Below, one piece after another: positions 57,774-64,000 of a stretch of DNA of 64,000 nt. Source of the stretch: Glycomyces arizonensis DSM 44726 (GTDB taxonomy: Bacteria > Actinomycetota > Actinomycetes > Mycobacteriales > Micromonosporaceae). The stretch spans positions 49,181 to 113,180 of the forward strand of contig NZ_AXWO01000019.1 in assembly GCF_000482705.1 (NCBI RefSeq). Direction: 5' to 3'. Position 1 is the first letter of the stretch. Each line of letters begins with the position of its first letter. The notes beneath the pieces were generated by a model that saw only the letters and a program-made list of their open reading frames with translations, was not told the origin of the DNA and searched no databases. The position numbers and the translations under genes are program-made.

Positions 57774-58023
57774 CGGCGCCCTGTACGGGCGGGTGCGAAG
57801 TGCGGACGGGAGCCCCCGCGTCGGCGGCGATAGGCGCCGCCCGCGAAACGGATCCAAGTCCGCGATGTCGAAACGGAAGGCGGCGCCACCCTCGGCGGTG
57901 TCCAGTGCGGGGCGACGCGAAGTGCGCGCAGTGGCCACCGCACTGGCGCAGCGCTCGGCCCTCGCGGAGCGACACGGTGTCGGCGAGCTTGCCGCGTGTG
58001 GCGTTGGCGCCCTTCGCGGAGGC
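57774..58023. other. Intergenic region without recognisable gene
   Basis: 250 bp between the hairpin and the convergent YcaQ-family gene. Open frames here are short, lack ribosome sites and show no family features. I see nothing functional. Confidence 0.5.
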
Positions 58024-59139
58024 TCAGAGCGTGTCCGTCCTCCACCTCGGTTCGGCGTTCACCCAGGACGCCACGCGGTCCACCGCGGCCTTCAAGTGCT
58101 CGCGGTCGGCCCTCGCGTCGTCCCACTCCACCGCCTCGACGACCAAGTCGCCGCCCACGCGCCGCAGCGCCACCCGCCCCGGCAGGTCGTCGCCGACGAA
58201 GATCGGCAGGCAGTAATACCCGAACGTCCGCTTCGGAGCCGGAACGTAGATCTCGATCTTCCAGCCGTGGCCCCACAGCCGCTCCATGCGCTCGCGCAGC
58301 CACACCAACTGGTCGAACATGGACACCGCCACCGCCGGATCGGCGGCGGGCCTGCGGGCCAGGACCAGCTCCGGGTCGATCCACGCGCGGCTCCGCCAGC
58401 CCTCGACGCGGACCTGCTCGACGCCCATCTCGCGCAGGGCCGCTCCGGTGGCGGCCACCGGCAGGCGGAAGTAGTCGGCGATGTCCTTGGTGGTGCCCAC
58501 ACCGAGGTTGCGCAGCGCGGTGCCGACCCGGTGCCGCATGCACTCCTCGTCACTGGCGTCCCAGAAATAACGCTCGGGAATGGCGCGCTCGGCGAGCTGG
58601 TACACGCGCTTGAAACCGATCCGGTGCGTGCAGGCGATCTCCCCCATGAGCAGCATCCGCTCGGCGGCGTGCTTGTGGTCGGTGCGGCGCTCCCAGCTGT
58701 CGCCCATCGTCGCCGCCCCGCCGCGGTGCATCGCGCCGTCGGGGAAGTCGGAGACGGTGACCGCGCCGCGCTCGGCCAGCAGCGCCCGGACGTCGGCCTC
58801 CGCGGCGGCCGGCAGCGGATCGTCGGCCCAGCGCTTGCGGAGCTGACCCCGCCGCCACGCCTGATACGGCCAGTCCGCGACCGGCATGATCGACATCGCG
58901 TGCGCCCAGCCCTCGAAGCCGACCGGATTGCGCCGCCGCCCCAGGCTCCCCACGGACTCGTCGAGATCGAGGCCGCGGGCCAGCAGCGTCAGCTCGTGGG
59001 CGCGGCGCACCGCCGAGATCGTGTCGAGCTGGATGCAGCCGAGGCGTTCGAGCACCGATCGGTACCTGGCCGACCGGGGCCGCAGCTGCGCCGCCACGGC
59101 GATCCGACGGGCCTGGGCCAGGCTGAGCGACTCGGTCAC
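58024..59139 (-). CDS. YcaQ/AlkX family DNA glycosylase (winged-helix)
   Basis: 371 residues. The HTH_42 fold with the catalytic Q-x-D motif at Q37-L38-D39 (LGCIQLDTISAV), as in the YcaQ branch that unhooks interstrand crosslinks, rather than the Q-x-Q of AlkZ. LARGLDLDESV and WEGRT-like helices follow. It repairs alkylated or crosslinked DNA in the cytoplasm. Stands alone. Confidence 0.85.
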   Translation of the reverse strand: MTESLSLAQARRIAVAAQLRPRSARYRSVLERLGCIQLDTISAVRRAHELTLLARGLDLDESVGSLGRRRNPVGFEGWAHAMSIMPVADWPYQAWRRGQLRKRWADDPLPAAAEADVRALLAERGAVTVSDFPDGAMHRGGAATMGDSWERRTDHKHAAERMLLMGEIACTHRIGFKRVYQLAERAIPERYFWDASDEECMRHRVGTALRNLGVGTTKDIADYFRLPVAATGAALREMGVEQVRVEGWRSRAWIDPELVLARRPAADPAVAVSMFDQLVWLRERMERLWGHGWKIEIYVPAPKRTFGYYCLPIFVGDDLPGRVALRRVGGDLVVEAVEWDDARADREHLKAAVDRVASWVNAEPRWRTDTL

Positions 59140-59210
59140 GGTGAGGTCCTTCCGCGGGAGTGGGCTTCAGGCGACCGTAACCGGAGCCTCCGACAACCAG
59201 GCGATCGGCG

Positions 59211-60752
<1,542 letters not shown>

Positions 60753-60819
60753 GGGACTGCTCCTATCGGTTGCGTTTCGCGCCCCGAAGCCTACCTTGCC
60801 GCCCGGCTAGCAGCGAGTG

Positions 60820-61899
60820 TCAGTTCCCGGCGATCCGCACCGCCCGGCGATACCAGTCGGCATAGCCGAGCACGATGACGGCGAGCACGCCCAAGTGCTG
60901 CCACCCGCCCGGCTCGACCAGGAGGAACGCCGCAGCTCCCGCCAAGACCACGAGGGTCCGCACCGAGGCGGCGGTGAAGCGCCCCCGCCGCCCGGGGGCG
61001 AGCATGTCGCGGCGGCACTGCGCGGGCAAGGAGGCGAACGTGCGCCCCCACCGCACCGCGAACGCGGCCACCAGCAGGCCGGCCAGCGGCGCGGCGAGCC
61101 ACGGCGGCGTCGGGAAGACCCAGTCCGCGATGTTGATCACGAACACCGCCCGCAGCGCCCACTCGTACCAGCGCCACGGCCAGCGCAGCAGCGCCGCCCC
61201 ATACGCCTCGTCGTACTCGGCCTCGCCGCCCGGCTCGGGCGCGGTCTCGTAGACGCACACCACGCCCCGGCTGATCCGTCCGCGCGTCTGCAAGAGCGCG
61301 CCGAGGTCGTAGCGCACAGCGGCGTTCTCCGGATCGAGTTCGAGCGCCCGCTCGTAATGCGACTGCGCGCGCCGGTGGCGCAGATGGTGATCGAAGATGC
61401 GCCCGGCCGTGTACTGCACCCACGCGTCATCGGGCGCCAATTCGAGGGCCTTGTCCACCAGTTCCCGCGTGACGCCGAAATCCTCTTCCCGGTAGCGGAT
61501 CCAGGCCAGCTCCATGTAGTAGGAGCCGTTCTCCGGCGACAGTTCGACGGCCTTGCGCAATGCGTCCGCGGCCTCGACTCCGCGCTCGAGATCGAACAGG
61601 GCGCCCGAGAGCACCCAATGCGCGTCGGGGTTCTCCGGCTCGTCCTCGACCGCGCGCAGCGCCCAATCACGCGCGGCATCGGGCCGCCCGGCCTTGACGA
61701 GCACCCACGCGAGCAGCAGCGGCGGCACCGTGCCCGGCCCGTAGCGCTCCACGGCCTCCTCCATCACCACCGCGGCCTCGCCGAAACGGCCGGCCTCGAC
61801 GTGCTCACGGGCGCGCGCCTCGACGACGTGCATGATGAAACCGGGCCACGCCTTGGCCACGGCCCCTAGAACACGCCCGCGCGCGACACCGTTTCGCAT
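60820..61899 (-). CDS. TPR-repeat membrane protein
   Basis: 359 residues from the ATG at 61899 (GGAG upstream). About five tetratricopeptide repeats span 25-200 (AREHVEAGRFGEAAVVMEEAVERYG; NPDAHWVLSGALFDLERGVEAADALRKAVELSP; DAWVQYTAGRIFDHHLRHRRAQSHYERALELDP). Two or more membrane helices occupy ~245-345. TPR arrays mediate protein contacts. The partner is unknown. Confidence 0.75.
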   Translation of the reverse strand: MRNGVARGRVLGAVAKAWPGFIMHVVEARAREHVEAGRFGEAAVVMEEAVERYGPGTVPPLLLAWVLVKAGRPDAARDWALRAVEDEPENPDAHWVLSGALFDLERGVEAADALRKAVELSPENGSYYMELAWIRYREEDFGVTRELVDKALELAPDDAWVQYTAGRIFDHHLRHRRAQSHYERALELDPENAAVRYDLGALLQTRGRISRGVVCVYETAPEPGGEAEYDEAYGAALLRWPWRWYEWALRAVFVINIADWVFPTPPWLAAPLAGLLVAAFAVRWGRTFASLPAQCRRDMLAPGRRGRFTAASVRTLVVLAGAAAFLLVEPGGWQHLGVLAVIVLGYADWYRRAVRIAGN

Positions 61900-62132
61900 G
61901 AGCGACTCCAGACCAGTCGTGGTGCATCGATTCGATGCTGGAAACAATTGCCGAGTTCCACCCGGCCGCCATTTCGGCGGCGGATGCAATGGAGTGCCGA
62001 TGCTCTCACGGCGGGTGCTTTTGCGCCTCGGCGGACTTAGCATAGAGGGCGGACCGCACCCACCTGTACGGCGAAGTTCTCTTGTACGGTGGGGGACAGT
62101 GGTGGGGACGAGAAGAAAGATCGGAATCTGTG

Positions 62133-63296
62133 ATGGAAGAGCCGACACAGCCGGCAGACCTGGCCGGCCCGATCTCATCGACTGTACGCCGTTGGCGTCG
62201 CCTGACCGTGCGCCACGGCCTCCAGTGGAGCGAGCTGCTGCTGATCGCGTTGAACCTCTACGGGTTGCGCGGCAACAACACTGAAGGAATGCGCCTGCGC
62301 GGCAGCTCCGAGGGCGAAGAGTTCATGACGGTGCTGCCGTCCGACCGAGCGACCTCGCCGTTCAGCCTGCGCGCGCACGTCGACCCCTCGTCGCCTCAGC
62401 ACGGACTGAGTGAGCTGTGCGTCGACGGCACGCCGGTGGCCGAGATCATCGAGGCCGAACCGGGCGACGAGGTGCGCGGCTACCTGCGCGCCGACGGGAC
62501 GGCGGCGACCTTGGTGCTGCAGAGCGGCACGGACGCACAGGAACTGGTGAAGAACTACCGGGACCTGCTGCAGGCCCTGGGGTCCGACCTGAGCGACGAC
62601 GGCACGCCGCACGTGTTCCAAGAGGTGATGCTCACCGCCATCCACGAGCACGACGAGGCGCTGGTGGTCGAGAACCTCATCGCGGTGCGCGAGGCGATGA
62701 CGGCCGAGGGCCTGCCGGAGAGCACGACGCTCGGCGTGCTGACGCCCGCGCTGCACAGCGAGGCGGCGTTCGAGGAGCTCGCCGAGAAGGTGGGACCGAT
62801 CCTGCTCTTCCTGACCACCGAGTCGTTCGAAGAGCGCCGCGCCGACCCTACGGTCGAGGGAAGTGCGACGCAGGAGGCCGCTGCCGCGGACCCGGGCACT
62901 CCCGAAGCGGCGGGTGCTGATCCGGTTGCCGCCGAGGCGCAGCAGTCGGAGCGTCTGGCGGGAATCCTGGCGGCGGCGCGAGCGGCCGGGCACCGGACGT
63001 CGTTCACGTACACGGTGGGGAGCGAACCGCTCGACGAGATGCGGGCGTGGCTGCTGCCGATAGCGGAGCAGACGACGATGTGGCCTTCGCTGACGATCCT
63101 CCCGGCGAAGACACCGGTGGACGACTCGCAACACGTGGCGGCCCCGGACGAGCGCCTCGACTTCTTCTTGGAGGCAAGGAGTCTGCTGGAGCAGATCTTC
63201 GCCCCGACGAAGCTGCGGCCGGAACCGTGGCGGTGTTATCGGGGCCTGTGGTACCGCGAGCACGCGGGCGAGCCGCTGGCGGGTCCCTACGTGTAA
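62133..63296 (+). CDS. Hypothetical protein, family not recognised
   Basis: 387 residues from the ATG at 62133; a TTG at 62082 in frame is weaker. An N-terminal hydrophobic helix (LQWSELLLIALNLYGLRG) may be an anchor or part of the fold. The rest is mixed alpha/beta with an Ala/Glu/Pro-rich insert (about 245-275). It is independent of its neighbours. No function can be proposed. Confidence 0.6.
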   Translation: MEEPTQPADLAGPISSTVRRWRRLTVRHGLQWSELLLIALNLYGLRGNNTEGMRLRGSSEGEEFMTVLPSDRATSPFSLRAHVDPSSPQHGLSELCVDGTPVAEIIEAEPGDEVRGYLRADGTAATLVLQSGTDAQELVKNYRDLLQALGSDLSDDGTPHVFQEVMLTAIHEHDEALVVENLIAVREAMTAEGLPESTTLGVLTPALHSEAAFEELAEKVGPILLFLTTESFEERRADPTVEGSATQEAAAADPGTPEAAGADPVAAEAQQSERLAGILAAARAAGHRTSFTYTVGSEPLDEMRAWLLPIAEQTTMWPSLTILPAKTPVDDSQHVAAPDERLDFFLEARSLLEQIFAPTKLRPEPWRCYRGLWYREHAGEPLAGPYV

Positions 63297-63322
63297 GAGG
63301 TACGTGTAGCGGTCTGCGGTGC

Positions 63323-63574
63323 TCAACGCATCTGACCGCGTGCGGCCATCGCTTTCGCTTCGGCGAGTGAACGCCCGTATGTCTCGAGCAGATACAGCCG
63401 TTCGGGATTGATGTATCGCTCGGTGTATCCGCAGTCCCGGCAGGCAAGGAAATGGCTGTCCTGGGTATAGCCCATCCCCAGACGCAGGTCCGGCTGATTG
63501 CGACTATTGCTCGTAGAGGACGACAGGACGTAAATCCGGTTGCTCTGACACTTGACGCAGATTCCGCTCCGCAC
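63323..63574 (-). CDS. Small zinc-ribbon-like protein
   Basis: 83 residues. CVKC near the N-terminus and CRDC later form a possible zinc ribbon, flanking LRLGMGYTQDSHFLA. The GTG start at 63574 follows GGAGGTGGACC. It lies next to the 5S rRNA gene on the same strand, downstream of it. The C-terminal helix (LAEAKAMAARGQ) is basic. Function unknown; nucleic-acid binding is possible. Confidence 0.6.
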   Translation of the reverse strand: MRSGICVKCQSNRIYVLSSSTSNSRNQPDLRLGMGYTQDSHFLACRDCGYTERYINPERLYLLETYGRSLAEAKAMAARGQMR

Positions 63575-63811
63575 GGTCCACCTCCATGATCGTGGAGCGC
63601 AATGGTATTCATCGGATGCAAACGATGAAGACGATGAAGGCACAGAAAACCGGGGCCAGCACCTGTGGCGGGGTCGTGAGCCGCAGCGGTGCGCTCAGCC
63701 GCTGTCGATCGCTGGCCCGGTCATCGGTGCGGTGACACCACCCGGCGCTCGGCGGGGTGGTTGCGGGCCGTGCCTCACGCGGTGCGTGGGTGTTCGTTTC
63801 GAGAGGACACG

Positions 63812-63847
63812 GGAAAGGCCCCCACCGGAACCGGTGGGGGCCTTTCC
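63812..63847 (-). terminator. rRNA operon terminator
   Basis: GGAAAGGCCCCCACCGG paired with its complement around a 2-nt gap, 13 bp downstream of the 5S gene on the minus strand: 17-bp perfect stem. Confidence 0.85.
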
Positions 63848-63859
63848 TTCATGTTCAAT

Positions 63860-63978
63860 GTTTGGCGGTGTCCTGCTCTCCCACACCCTCTCGAGTGCAG
63901 TACCATCGGCGCTGGAAGCCGTAACGACCGGGTTCGGAATGGGACCGGGTGTGCCACTTCCGCTCTCACCACCAAACA
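63860..63978 (-). rRNA. rrf: 5S ribosomal RNA
   Basis: Read on the minus strand it begins GTTTGGTGGTGAGAGCGG, contains CCCGGTCCCATTCCGAACCC and ends CCGCCAAAC, the canonical 5S helix I and loop regions. About 119 nt. It marks the 3' end of an rRNA operon lying to the right of the window. Confidence 0.97.
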
Positions 63979-64000
63979 AACCAGTGAGAACACACGCCCC

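Noticed and set aside
57865..58024. Plus-strand frame beginning MSKRKAAPPSAVSS
   Set aside because: Antisense to the YcaQ-family gene for most of its length and without ribosome site.

Overview
The window is 64 kb of very GC-rich DNA with dense genes, many GTG and TTG starts, ATGA/GTGA stop-start overlaps and several apparently leaderless promoters. Together with a SigE-type sigma factor, a PknB/PASTA kinase, ESX-type secretion proteins, a streptogrisin-like protease, a Rex-type site before cydAB and a Pnkp-Hen1 RNA-repair pair, this points to an actinomycete. A Glycomycetaceae-like genus is a guess only. No tRNA, CRISPR array, transposase, integrase or phage gene was seen. The right edge holds a 5S rRNA gene on the minus strand, so an rRNA operon lies just outside.

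Layout. 1-4.5 kb: the 3' part of a secreted FG-GAP protein, then a coupled operon of membrane-anchored hydrolase, ECF sigma factor and SRPBCC protein. 4.7-9.9 kb: a type VII secretion island with a YbaB-like protein, an EspC-like protein, a WXG-like hydrophobic protein, a possible toxin and a possible immunity protein. A convergent minus-strand pair includes a larger protein that appears to fuse the WXG-like and EspC-like modules. 10-23.8 kb: an eleven-gene minus-strand sugar or sugar-acid catabolic locus with a divergent GntR/FCD regulator. Its genes are an enolase-family dehydratase, a D-2-hydroxyacid dehydrogenase, an aldose-dehydrogenase-like AKR, an unrecognised helical enzyme, a CUT1 ABC importer without ATPase, DeoC-, RbsK- and RbsD-like proteins, and a secreted beta-helix protein. 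23.9-24.2 kb: a gene-free patch of AT-rich heptameric repeats and palindromes; a close relative of one element lies before hen1 at 44.8 kb.

24-38 kb: oxidoreductases paired with regulators (AKR-SDR with TetR; two AKRs with LysR), an MMPL transporter with its own TetR, an ABC exporter and a two-component system. 38-45 kb: a PASTA kinase with a membrane neighbour, then the hen1-pnkp RNA-repair operon. 45-51 kb: SigE-type sigma with a membrane partner, TetR/AKR, and cytochrome bd oxidase. 51-64 kb: an SRPBCC-ArsR operon with a 24-bp operator, small metabolic genes, SDR/LysR, a secreted S1 protease and a copper polysaccharide monooxygenase with AT-rich leaders, a YcaQ-family glycosylase, a cytoplasmic gamma-glutamyltransferase-like enzyme, a TPR membrane protein, two unrecognised genes, and 5S rRNA.

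The best candidates for something undescribed are the type VII island with its split and fused versions of one architecture, the heptameric repeat elements shared by 24 kb and the RNA-repair promoter, and the unusual gene mix of the sugar locus. Coordinates and motif positions were read by eye. Family names rest on motifs and remembered family features, not on database searches.
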